Origin: Streptomyces griseoluteus
GTDB taxonomy: Bacteria; Actinomycetota; Actinomycetes; Streptomycetales; Streptomycetaceae
NCBI GenBank assembly: GCA_000717735.1
Contig: JOBE01000013.1
Coordinates: 124,001 to 188,000, forward strand
Direction: 5' to 3'
Length of the DNA: 64,000 bases
The position numbers and the translations under genes are program-made. Within the stretch, counting starts at the first letter, position 1; the number at the start of each line of letters is the position of its first letter. The notes below the pieces were generated by a model. It did no database searches. It saw only the letters and a program-made list of their open reading frames with translations, and was not told where the DNA came from. Below, in pieces: positions 42,401 through 49,958 of this stretch.

Positions 42401-44095
42401 CACAAGGACAGCGACGGCAGCGTCACCACCTATGACTACGACATCTTCGACGAGCTCGCCGTGGCCACCGGACCCGATGCCACGCTCGTGCGTATCCGCG
42501 ACCGCTATGGGTGCCTGCGATCGGAGACGGTGAACGACCGGAAGCTCTCATTCGATCATGATGCGCTCGGGCGTCGCATCGGCAGGATCACCCCGGCCGG
42601 GGCCGTCAGCAGGTGGGAGTACGACGCGGCCGGCAACCTCCTGGAGCTGACCGTCTCCGGCCGTACGATCGGTTTCCACCGTGACGCGGCAGGCAGGGAG
42701 CTGGAGCGTCACATCGGGGATCACGTGAGCCTGGCCAATACCTTCGACACGGTCGGCCAGCTCATCGACCAGCAAGTCGTGGGTCGAGGCACCGACATCC
42801 AGCGCCGCTCCTACACCTATCGCGCGGACGGCCACGTCGTCGGAATCCAGGATCGTCTCTCAGGTAGCCGCCGCTTCGACCTCGACGCGACGGGCCGGGT
42901 CACCGCCGTCCACGCCGTGGGCTGGTCCGAGACGTACGCCTACGACGCGGCAGGGAACCAGGCCGCCGCTTCCTGGCCGGCCTCTCACCCCGGCCAGGAA
43001 GCCACCGGGACACGGGCCTACACGGGCATGCGCATCGACCGGGCTGGGAAGGTCCGGTACGAGCACGACGCGCAGGGACGCACCGTTCTCCGGCAGAGGG
43101 CCCGTCTGTCGCGCAAGCCCGACACCTGGCGTTACACCTGGGACGCGGAAGACCGTCTCACCTCGGTCGTCACGCCGGACGACACGGTATGGCGGTATCT
43201 GTACGACCCGCTGGGCCGTCGTATCGCCAAGCAACGTCTTGCTGACGACGGCCGCACCGTGGCGGAGGAGGTCACCTTCACCTGGGACGGGACGACGCTG
43301 TGCGAGCAGATCAGCAGGGGGGAGCCCTTCCCCTGTCCCGTTGCCGTCACCTGGGACCACGACGGGCTGCGCCCGCTCACCCAGACGGAGCGCCGACTGG
43401 TCGCGGACGGGGCGTCCCACGAGGCTGTGGACGAGCGCTTCTACGCGATCGTCACCGACCTTGTCGGTGCCCCCACCGAACTCGTCGACGAGACGGGTGA
43501 GTTGGCCTGGCGCACCCGCGGAACCGTGTGGGGTGCGACCGCCTGGACCGCCACGAGCACGACCTACACCCCCCTTCGCTTCCCGGGCCAGTACTACGAC
43601 CCGGAGAACGGTCTCCACTACAACTTCCACCGCCACTACGATCCCGAGACGGCTCGCTACCTCAGCACTGACCCTCTCGGGCTCGACCCCGCTCCGAACC
43701 CGGTCACCTATGTGGACAACCCCCACGCGGCGTCCGACCCACTCGGCCTCAAGGCCTGCAAGATACGAGTCTCCCCGATGGCCTCCGACTGGGCGACCAA
43801 GGGCGCCCATGTGCACGTTCCGCAGAAAAAGGGTGCAGAGCACGAGGTTCGCATCTACGTGGACGACAAGGGCAACCTAGCCGCGGACCCCATTCGGCTG
43901 AGTACCGGACTGGCCTCGGAGAAGAGTGTGCGAGCGGCTCTGGACGCGGTGAACAACGATCCGGCTCTCCGTGCCGACCTCCTGGCCAAGAGCAAGGCGG
44001 CCAAGGCCGAGATGGACGACCACAATTGGGGCAACAAGCAGAACCGCTCGGCTGAGATGCAAGCACTGATCGACAAACTGGAGAACTGGCCGTGA
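39455..44095 (+). CDS. RHS-repeat polymorphic toxin with WXG-type N-terminus
   Basis: 1546 residues. The first 200 are helical, with WKG at about 131 in SGHWKGEAADAFREKFATL, typical of T7SS-exported putative toxins. At about 400-480 a DUF6531-type region begins (GDPVDMASGRVLLPQTDVAL, LVFQRTFDSSRRSGRWFGP). RHS/YD repeats of the form DPLGAVTR-x-x-YD and Y-D-x-x-G fill 500-1350. The core-end motif ARYLSTDPLGL... NPVTYVDNPHAASDPLGL (about 1405-1430) precedes a 115-residue tip. The tip has SDWATKGAHVHV and AEMQALIDKLENW and resembles polymorphic toxin type 17. The cage is expected to hold and release the tip into rival cells. The overlapping next gene should be the immunity protein. Confidence 0.9.
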   Translation: MVDFGGLLDKGIDKFGDVVDKGKEVVGEVVDEGTDKVGQGLNHLGAHEWADAVEDWGDGAASSLGAEVGEQQLGQTEEANELVHGKPEKIAETVKNLRDFQKAFDLVGSGMKKLDSGHWKGEAADAFREKFATLPTDWLHAADAMENAANALETYSKAVVSAQGKAREAIALYKEGEQASKSAVDSYNKKVDAYNAARTGDSPLPDPGTFTDPGKAKRQRAREILNDARTARNEAGETARNAVRAALAHAPKEPTGRERAKAELMDFSLSQSIELAHFGGGVIKGGAGLINFVRSVNPTDPYNLTHPMDYYKGVNMTLAGLVSTVANPDRALKNAWEAAKGDPSEFLGRLVPELLGTKGAGLVRGGLRAGLNGTKGLPDGTKPPGSRGDHEKNPDNNSNQCRKNVCDGDPVDMASGRVLLPQTDVALPGSLPLVFQRTFDSSRRSGRWFGPTWSSTVDQRLEIDSEGVVFSCDEGSLLAYTHPAPGVPVMPTHGRQWPLDRVGDGYTITDPDTGTVRHFVDHGDELALLAQIDDRHGRWIAFEHDAAGAPTAIVHHGGYHLKLTTSEGRVTALHLAGAAADGSDQEIRRYGYADGHLTEVTNSSGRPLHFGCDGHGRITSWTDTNGSRFDYVYDDRDRCTYQSGTNGHIESRFTWDDTDPETGLRTTSITDGRGHTKRFLVDERSRVVAEIDPLGAVTRFAYDRHNRLLSRTDPLGHTARSVFDDAGRLIEVIRPDGRSVHAEHNELGLPVWVRYADGTVVRQTYDEHGNRTSYTDVSGVTARFVYDEVGHLASMIDPLGNTVLVQCDRAGLPVAITDPLGAVTRYERDAFGRPVVISDPLGAVTRVEWTVEGQAARLVEADGSSRTWTYDGEGNVLSHTDAIGGTTRFEYTDFDLLAARTGPDGVRYEFQHDAQLRLTRVVNPLGLTWDYEYDGGGRLVSETDFDGRTLRYAFDAAGRLTSRTNGLGQVIRYERDSMGHVVHKDSDGSVTTYDYDIFDELAVATGPDATLVRIRDRYGCLRSETVNDRKLSFDHDALGRRIGRITPAGAVSRWEYDAAGNLLELTVSGRTIGFHRDAAGRELERHIGDHVSLANTFDTVGQLIDQQVVGRGTDIQRRSYTYRADGHVVGIQDRLSGSRRFDLDATGRVTAVHAVGWSETYAYDAAGNQAAASWPASHPGQEATGTRAYTGMRIDRAGKVRYEHDAQGRTVLRQRARLSRKPDTWRYTWDAEDRLTSVVTPDDTVWRYLYDPLGRRIAKQRLADDGRTVAEEVTFTWDGTTLCEQISRGEPFPCPVAVTWDHDGLRPLTQTERRLVADGASHEAVDERFYAIVTDLVGAPTELVDETGELAWRTRGTVWGATAWTATSTTYTPLRFPGQYYDPENGLHYNFHRHYDPETARYLSTDPLGLDPAPNPVTYVDNPHAASDPLGLKACKIRVSPMASDWATKGAHVHVPQKKGAEHEVRIYVDDKGNLAADPIRLSTGLASEKSVRAALDAVNNDPALRADLLAKSKAAKAEMDDHNWGNKQNRSAEMQALIDKLENWP

Positions 44096-44595
44096 CCAGC
44101 GTTGAATTCCTCGCCTCTTTCATCACCACCGGAGAGCTGCAAGGCCTCCGCATCGGTTCGACACTCGACGAGGTCGACCGGGCATTCCGTCATCCCTTCG
44201 TCGATGTCGTCGGCGACGAAGGGGAGTGGCTGCGGCGGGACTACGGACTCGTAGAGTTCGCCTTCAACCCGGGGCCGGAGTGGGTCATGGCCACCGCGTC
44301 GGTCCAGTTGCACCGCCTCGCGTCGGACGACGGCCTGGCTCGGGCCTGGGCACAGAGCATGGGCGTCGAGTTTCCCCTGTACACCTCCTGGGAGGAGGTA
44401 CGCGACGCGCTCTCCCGTACAGGAGGCGTCCCGGAGCTGAAGGTCACCGACCAGGGCGGATTCCTCCAGTACCGGGCCGCGTCGTCGAACGTCTCGATCC
44501 TCGTCGTGGACGGCGAGGACGAGGAGCGCGGTTACCGCGTCGGCAACGGCGACGTCTGGAGTCTCGAGCTGTGGGCGCCGTTCCGGGCGAGTTGA
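44092..44595 (+). CDS. Probable immunity protein of the RHS toxin
   Basis: 167 residues from a GTG overlapping the toxin stop by four bases (GTGA). It is small, acidic and cytosolic, starting MTSVEFLASFITTGELQGLR. GSTLDEVDRAFRHPFVDVV and the DYGLVEFAF strand pattern resemble immunity-like proteins that follow toxin tips. Its identity rests mainly on position; the specific family is not recognised. Confidence 0.75.
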   Translation: MTSVEFLASFITTGELQGLRIGSTLDEVDRAFRHPFVDVVGDEGEWLRRDYGLVEFAFNPGPEWVMATASVQLHRLASDDGLARAWAQSMGVEFPLYTSWEEVRDALSRTGGVPELKVTDQGGFLQYRAASSNVSILVVDGEDEERGYRVGNGDVWSLELWAPFRAS

Positions 44596-44644
44596 TGACC
44601 GCCGTACGCCACGCATGAGTTCCTCCGGAGCGATGCGGCGTACG

Positions 44645-44682
44645 CGAAGGGCCCGGAATCCGTCAGGATTCCGGGCCCTTCG
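44645..44682. terminator. Bidirectional terminator between the immunity gene and aspS
   Basis: A perfect 17-bp stem (44645-44661 with 44666-44682) and a GTCA tetraloop between two convergent genes, with GTTC following on the plus strand. Confidence 0.9.
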
Positions 44683-44698
44683 TTCAAGCACGTACTGC

Positions 44699-46528
44699 TT
44701 ACCGCGCCGCGTCCGGGTGGACCGCCTCCGTGATCGGGCGGTCCTCCGTCGGCTTCTCGACGAGCTTGGACTCCACCGGCTTGCGGAGCTGGATGTTCAG
44801 CTCGCGCAGGCGGGACTCGTCCAGTTCCGTCGGGGCGCCCATCAGGAGGTCCTGGGCGTTGCCGTTCAGCGGGAAGGCGATCGTCTCGCGGATGTTCGGC
44901 TCGTCCGCGAGGAGCATCACGATGCGGTCGACGCCCGGGGCGATGCCGCCGTGCGGCGGGGCGCCGTACTCGAAGGCGCGGAGCATGCCCGCGAACTCGT
45001 GCTCGACGGTCTCCTTCGAGTAGCCGGCGATCTCGAAGGCCTTGAACATGATCTCGGGCTCGTGGTTCCGGATGGCGCCGGAGGAGAGCTCGATGCCGTT
45101 GCAGACGATGTCGTACTGCCAGCCGAGGACGTCCAGCGGGTCCTGGGTCTCCAGGGCCTCGAGGCCGCCCTGCGGCATCGAGAAGGGGTTGTGCGAGAAG
45201 TCGATCTTGCCGGTCTCCTCGTCCTTCTCGTACATCGGGAAGTCGACGATCCACGCGAAGCGGAAGACGTTCTCCTCGAACTGGCCGGCGCGCTTGGCGG
45301 CCTCGACCCGGACCGGGCCCATGATCTTGGAGACCTCGTCGAACTCGCCCGCGCCGAAGAAGATCGCGTGGCCGGGGGCCAGGCCGAGGCGCTCGGTGAG
45401 GACCTTGACGTTCTCCTCGGTGAGGAACTTCGCGATGGGGCCGGTCAGGGCGTTGCCCTCGCCGACGCGGACCCACGCCAGGCCCTTCGCGCCCAGGGAG
45501 ACCGCGAAGTCGCCCAGCGCGTCGAAGAACTTGCGCGGCTGGTCGCCCGTGTCCGGAACGGCGAGCGCGCGGACGTGCTTGCCCGCGAAGGCCTTGAACT
45601 CGGACGCCTCGAACACGTCGGAGATGTCGACGAGTTCCAGGGACGTACGCAGGTCGGGCTTGTCGTTGCCGTACTTCAGCATCGACTCGCGGAACGGGAT
45701 CCGCGGGAACGGCGAGGTGACGTGACGCCCGCCGCCGAACTCCTCGAAGATCTCCGTCATGAGCTTCTCGATCGGCTGGAAGACGTCCTCCTGCTCGACG
45801 AAGCTCATCTCGACGTCGAGCTGGTAGAACTCGCCCGGCGAGCGGTCGGCGCGGGCGTCCTCGTCGCGGAAGCAGGGCGCGATCTGGAAGTACCGGTCGA
45901 AGCCGGAGATCATGAGCAGCTGCTTGAACTGCTGCGGCGCCTGCGGCAGCGCGTAGAACTTGCCCGGGTTCAGGCGGGACGGGACGACGAAGTCGCGGGC
46001 GCCCTCGGGGGAGGTCGCGGCGAGGATCGGGGTCGCCATCTCGTTGAAGCCGAGGGCCACCATCTTGGAGCGGATGGAGGCGATGACGGCGGAGCGCAGC
46101 ATGATGTTGCGGTGCATGCGCTCGCGGCGCAGGTCGAGGAAGCGGTACTCCAGGCGCCGCTCCTCGTTCACGCCGTCGTCGGTGTTGATGGTGAAGGGGA
46201 TCTGCTTCGCGGCGCCCAGGACCTCGACCTCGGCGGCCTCGATCTCGATCTCGCCGGTCGCCAGTTCGGGGTTGACGTTGTCCGCGCCGCGGGAGACGAC
46301 CTTGCCGTCCACGCGGACGACGGTCTCCTTCGTCAGCTTGTCGAGGACCTCGGCCGCGGCGGTGCCGGGGCGGGCGACGAGCTGCGTGATGCCGTAGTGG
46401 TCGCGCAGATCGATGAAGAGGATGCCGCCCAGGTCGCGCCGATTGTGCAGCCAGCCGCTCAGCCGGACGTCGGTGCCGACGTCAGAGGCGCGGAGCTCGC
46501 CGCAGGTGTGGGACCTGTACCGATGCAT
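44699..46528 (-). CDS. aspS: Aspartyl-tRNA synthetase
   Basis: 609 residues, the bacterial type. The N-terminal OB fold starts [18 protein letters not shown] and has [23 protein letters not shown]. Class II motif 2 is [11 protein letters not shown], the central GAD insertion lies near 300-420, and motif 3 is [14 protein letters not shown]. Bacteria without AsnRS use a non-discriminating form that also charges tRNA-Asn; the sequence alone does not settle this. It converges on the RHS operon across a strong terminator and diverges from the SpoIIE-like gene. Confidence 0.97.
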   Translation of the reverse strand: MHRYRSHTCGELRASDVGTDVRLSGWLHNRRDLGGILFIDLRDHYGITQLVARPGTAAAEVLDKLTKETVVRVDGKVVSRGADNVNPELATGEIEIEAAEVEVLGAAKQIPFTINTDDGVNEERRLEYRFLDLRRERMHRNIMLRSAVIASIRSKMVALGFNEMATPILAATSPEGARDFVVPSRLNPGKFYALPQAPQQFKQLLMISGFDRYFQIAPCFRDEDARADRSPGEFYQLDVEMSFVEQEDVFQPIEKLMTEIFEEFGGGRHVTSPFPRIPFRESMLKYGNDKPDLRTSLELVDISDVFEASEFKAFAGKHVRALAVPDTGDQPRKFFDALGDFAVSLGAKGLAWVRVGEGNALTGPIAKFLTEENVKVLTERLGLAPGHAIFFGAGEFDEVSKIMGPVRVEAAKRAGQFEENVFRFAWIVDFPMYEKDEETGKIDFSHNPFSMPQGGLEALETQDPLDVLGWQYDIVCNGIELSSGAIRNHEPEIMFKAFEIAGYSKETVEHEFAGMLRAFEYGAPPHGGIAPGVDRIVMLLADEPNIRETIAFPLNGNAQDLLMGAPTELDESRLRELNIQLRKPVESKLVEKPTEDRPITEAVHPDAAR

Positions 46529-46709
46529 CGTCGTTCATCCAGTCTTCGGGATCTGTGGGTCGTGGGCCGCCCGCCCGGGGTCGCTGTCACGGGGCCGGGA
46601 CTCGGGAGTCGCGGATGTCACAGAACACGCGGGCAGACCCACCCAGGGTACCGGCCGGGCGTCCTCCCTTTTCGAATACGCTCAGTGGCGACCTGGTGTC
46701 CGATATTCA

Positions 46710-46715
46710 TAAAGT
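46710..46715 (+). promoter_or_regulatory. Candidate -10 box of the SpoIIE-like gene, leaderless start
   Basis: TAAAGT lies six bases before the ATG at 46722, in a locally AT-rich patch (GATATTCATAAAGT). The short distance suggests a leaderless message, although GTAGGG could act as a weak ribosome binding site. Confidence 0.4.
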
Positions 46716-46721
46716 AGGGCA

Positions 46722-48848
46722 ATGCGCACCGAGGACGTCCTGGCCGCGATCGCGACCGGCCTGTGGCGCTGGGACAACGCGTCCGGGATCGTCTCGCTCG
46801 ACGCCGAGGCAGCCCGGCTGCTCGGGCTGCCCACCGAGCCCGTACGGCTCACCGAGGCGGCCGTCCGCTCGCGTTTTCATCCCGTCGACTGGAACGAGAT
46901 CGACGGGGTCGTCAACCTCGCCGTCGCCGAAGGCACCCTCGCCGAGGCCCGGCTGCGGATCATGGACGAGCACGGCCGGGTGATCCGTACCGTACGGAGC
47001 AGATCGAAGCCGCTCATCGAGGGCAACGACTACCAGCTGGTCGGCACCCTCCAGGAAGTCGCCGAACAGGTCCCGGGGACCGCCGCCCGCACCCCCATCA
47101 CCGGTGACTGGCGCCGCTCCCGCGAGGCGTTCCTGCTCGACGCGGGGCGGGCGCTCGCCGAGGCGCGGTCCACGGCCGAGGTGCTGCGGGTCGCCGCCTC
47201 CCTCTCGATGCCCGGCTTCTCCCCCGACGGGCTCGCCGTCTTCGGCGTGGCCGGCGACCGGCTGACCGTCATCGGGCACCACGGGCACAGCGACGGCGAC
47301 GAGGGGCCGTTCTCGTCGATGTCGCTCGACACGGACTACCCGGCGGCGGAGGTCGTGCGGACCGGCCGGGCGCTCTATCTGCCCACCCCGGACGAGTACC
47401 GGCGCCGCTTCCCCATGACCTGGCCGCTCGCGCAGCGCTTCGGGCGCCGCTCCTGGGCCTTCGTGCCGCTGGTCGTCGCCGGGCGCACCATGGGCACCTG
47501 GATGGCGGCCTTCAAGCACCCGGTGGCGTTCACGCCCGACGAGCGTTCGGTTCTCACGACGGTCGCGCGGATGCTGGCGCAGGCCCTGGCACGCGCGGGC
47601 GTGGCCGAGTCGGAGCGCGAGCTGTCCCTCGGCCTCCAGCGCACGATGATGCCGGTCCTCGGGCCGGGCATCCCCGGCATCAAGGTCGCCGCCCGGTACG
47701 TGCCGACCGGCGGCGGACTCCAGGTCGGCGGCGACTGGTACGACCTGATCCGGCTGCCCGGCGGGACCTCCCGCACGGGCGGGCGCCGCCCCGGCCGCAT
47801 CGCCCTCGTCATCGGCGACGTCCAGGGGCACGACGTGCGGGCGGCGGGCCTGATGGGGCAGCTGCGGATCGCCCTGCGCGCGTACGCCTCCGAGGGCCAC
47901 CGGCCCGACGCGGTCCTCTCCCGCGCCTCGCGCTTCCTGTACGGGATCACCGACGGGGACGACGGCGAGGAGTACGGCGGTCCCCGCTTCGCGACCTGCC
48001 TCTATCTGGAGGTCGACCTGGAGACGGGGACGGTCGACATCGCGCGGGCCGGGCATCCGGACCCGGCGGTACGGATGAACGACGGAACGGTTCTCCTCAG
48101 GCCGACGGCCGGCGGCCTCCCGCTCGGCATCGACCCCGACACCGACTACCCCACCACCCGGCTCACCCTCGACCCCGGCGAGACCCTCATGGTCTGCACC
48201 GACGGCCTCCTGGAGACCGGCGGGCACGACCTCGACACCGGCTGGGACCGGGTCAGGAAGCTCCTGGAAGCCCACGAGGGCGACGATCTGGAGCAGCTCG
48301 CCGACACGCTCGTGGAGGCCGTCCACGGGCCCGGCTCCCACCACACGACCGGGCCGCTCGCCGACCGCCGCGAGGACGACATCGCCGTCCTGCTGCTCTC
48401 CCGCCGGCCCGCCGGACCGGTGGTGGAGGCCCCGCGCCGCACCCTGATGACGATCGCCCAGGCCGAGCCGGAGCGGATCGCCGAGGCCCGCGAACAGATG
48501 CGGCAGCTGCTGCACGACTGGACGGACCGGGACCAGCTCGACTCGGCCGTCCTCATGGTCTCCGAGATGGTCACCAACGTCCTCGTCCACACGGACGGCG
48601 ACGCCCTCCTCGTCGCCGAGGTCGCCTGCGCCGCGAAGTCCCGGCGGCTGCGGGTGGAGGTGTCCGACACCAGCGACGAACTGCCGCACAAGCGCCACCC
48701 GGGCGAGATGGCGTCGAGCGGCCGCGGCCTGGTCCTGATGGAGATGCTGGCGGACGCGTGGGGCGTCGACCCGCGCGGCGAGGGCAAGGCGATCTGGTTC
48801 GAGCTGAACGAGACCCCGAGCCCTTCGGGGGAGAGCTGCTGCGGCTAG
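46722..48848 (+). CDS. SpoIIE-type PP2C phosphatase with PAS, GAF and HATPase domains
   Basis: 708 residues. A PAS domain (about 5-105, GLWRWDNASGIVSLDAEAARLLG), a GAF domain (about 135-300), a SpoIIE/RsbU-type PP2C domain (about 305-565) and an HATPase_c domain (about 575-705) follow in order. The PP2C metal sites are GGDWYDL and GDVQGHDVRAAGLMG. The HATPase has VSEMVTNVLVH and SGRGLVLMEMLADAWG. It can both phosphorylate and dephosphorylate anti-sigma-factor antagonists, a streptomycete stress and development switch. No membrane segment is seen, so the signal is probably cytosolic. Confidence 0.93.
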   Translation: MRTEDVLAAIATGLWRWDNASGIVSLDAEAARLLGLPTEPVRLTEAAVRSRFHPVDWNEIDGVVNLAVAEGTLAEARLRIMDEHGRVIRTVRSRSKPLIEGNDYQLVGTLQEVAEQVPGTAARTPITGDWRRSREAFLLDAGRALAEARSTAEVLRVAASLSMPGFSPDGLAVFGVAGDRLTVIGHHGHSDGDEGPFSSMSLDTDYPAAEVVRTGRALYLPTPDEYRRRFPMTWPLAQRFGRRSWAFVPLVVAGRTMGTWMAAFKHPVAFTPDERSVLTTVARMLAQALARAGVAESERELSLGLQRTMMPVLGPGIPGIKVAARYVPTGGGLQVGGDWYDLIRLPGGTSRTGGRRPGRIALVIGDVQGHDVRAAGLMGQLRIALRAYASEGHRPDAVLSRASRFLYGITDGDDGEEYGGPRFATCLYLEVDLETGTVDIARAGHPDPAVRMNDGTVLLRPTAGGLPLGIDPDTDYPTTRLTLDPGETLMVCTDGLLETGGHDLDTGWDRVRKLLEAHEGDDLEQLADTLVEAVHGPGSHHTTGPLADRREDDIAVLLLSRRPAGPVVEAPRRTLMTIAQAEPERIAEAREQMRQLLHDWTDRDQLDSAVLMVSEMVTNVLVHTDGDALLVAEVACAAKSRRLRVEVSDTSDELPHKRHPGEMASSGRGLVLMEMLADAWGVDPRGEGKAIWFELNETPSPSGESCCG

Positions 48849-48992
48849 GGCCTGTCCTGCGCCGCTCGTGTCCCGGTCCCACACCGCTCGGGCCCCGGTC
48901 CCACCCGGCCCGGGGTCCCGGCGCGCAGCCGCTCGTCCGGCGGCGCAGACTGGTTGCGTACGGCCGCCTCCGGGGGGACCACGGAGATTGCC

Positions 48993-49811
48993 ATGGACAC
49001 CCACAAGGTCGGGAGCGACACCACCGTCCTGGCCGACAGCCTCGAAATACCCGGGATCGGTCACATCCCCGTCAACGCGTACGTCCTCACCGCCACCGAA
49101 CCCGTCGTCGTCGACACCGGGCTCTCGATAGCCGACCGGAACTTCGTCAACACGCTCGGCTCGGTCATCGACCCCGCCGACGTCCTCTGGATCTGGCTCA
49201 CCCACCCCGACCGCGACCACACCGGCGGCATCTTCGACCTGCTCGTGGCCGCGCCCCGGGCGAAGGTCGTCACCACCTTCATCGGCGCCGGGATCATGAC
49301 CACGGAGCGCGCGCTGCCGATGGACCGGTTGTACTTCCTCAACCCCGGTCAGTCCCTCGACGTCGGCGACCGCATGCTGCGCGCGTTCCGGCCCCCGCTC
49401 TTCGACAACCCCGCCACGGTCGGCTTCTACGACGAGAAGACCAGGATCTGCTTCTCCTCCGACTGCTTCGGCGGGCCGATGCCGACCGCCGAGCTGGCGG
49501 AGAGCGGGCACGCGAACGACCTCAAGCCGGAGGAACTGCGGCAGGCGCAGCTGCTGTGGGCGAGCCTGGACAGCCCGTGGGTGCACGTGGTCGACCCGGA
49601 CAAGTTCCGGACGACGATCGACCCGATACGGGACATGGCGCCCGAGATCGTGCTGTCCACGCATCTGCCGCCTGCGGTGCGGATGACGGCCTCGATGACC
49701 GACACGATCTCGATGGCCCCGGACGCGGACCCGTTCGTCGGCCCCGACCAGGCGGCCCTCGAACAGATGCTGGCGTCCTTCGAGCCGGGCGGACTGCCTG
49801 CGGCGACCTGA
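48993..49811 (+). CDS. Metallo-beta-lactamase-fold protein, ODP/flavodiiron-like metal motif
   Basis: 272 residues from the ATG preceded by CGGAGA. The metal motif is THPDRDHTGG. The usual HxHxDH becomes HxDxDH, as in oxygen-binding diiron proteins and flavodiiron-type MBL proteins. CFSSDCFGG, LSTHLPPAVRMT and a start GIGHIPVNAYVL support the fold. It lacks the flavodoxin domain. It may bind iron and oxygen or be a hydrolase; the substrate is unknown. Confidence 0.85.
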   Translation: MDTHKVGSDTTVLADSLEIPGIGHIPVNAYVLTATEPVVVDTGLSIADRNFVNTLGSVIDPADVLWIWLTHPDRDHTGGIFDLLVAAPRAKVVTTFIGAGIMTTERALPMDRLYFLNPGQSLDVGDRMLRAFRPPLFDNPATVGFYDEKTRICFSSDCFGGPMPTAELAESGHANDLKPEELRQAQLLWASLDSPWVHVVDPDKFRTTIDPIRDMAPEIVLSTHLPPAVRMTASMTDTISMAPDADPFVGPDQAALEQMLASFEPGGLPAAT

Positions 49812-49958
49812 GCGACCGGCCCGCCTCGACCCTGCGCACCGAGAACACCGGTTGATCGTCAACAGGCTGTGACAAAGCGGTGGTTGACCGCCTTTCGCGC
49901 CGCGGGCTTGACTGGTGCCGGGCCTCGGCACGGGCAGGGGCCCGGGGGGTGGGGGCAC

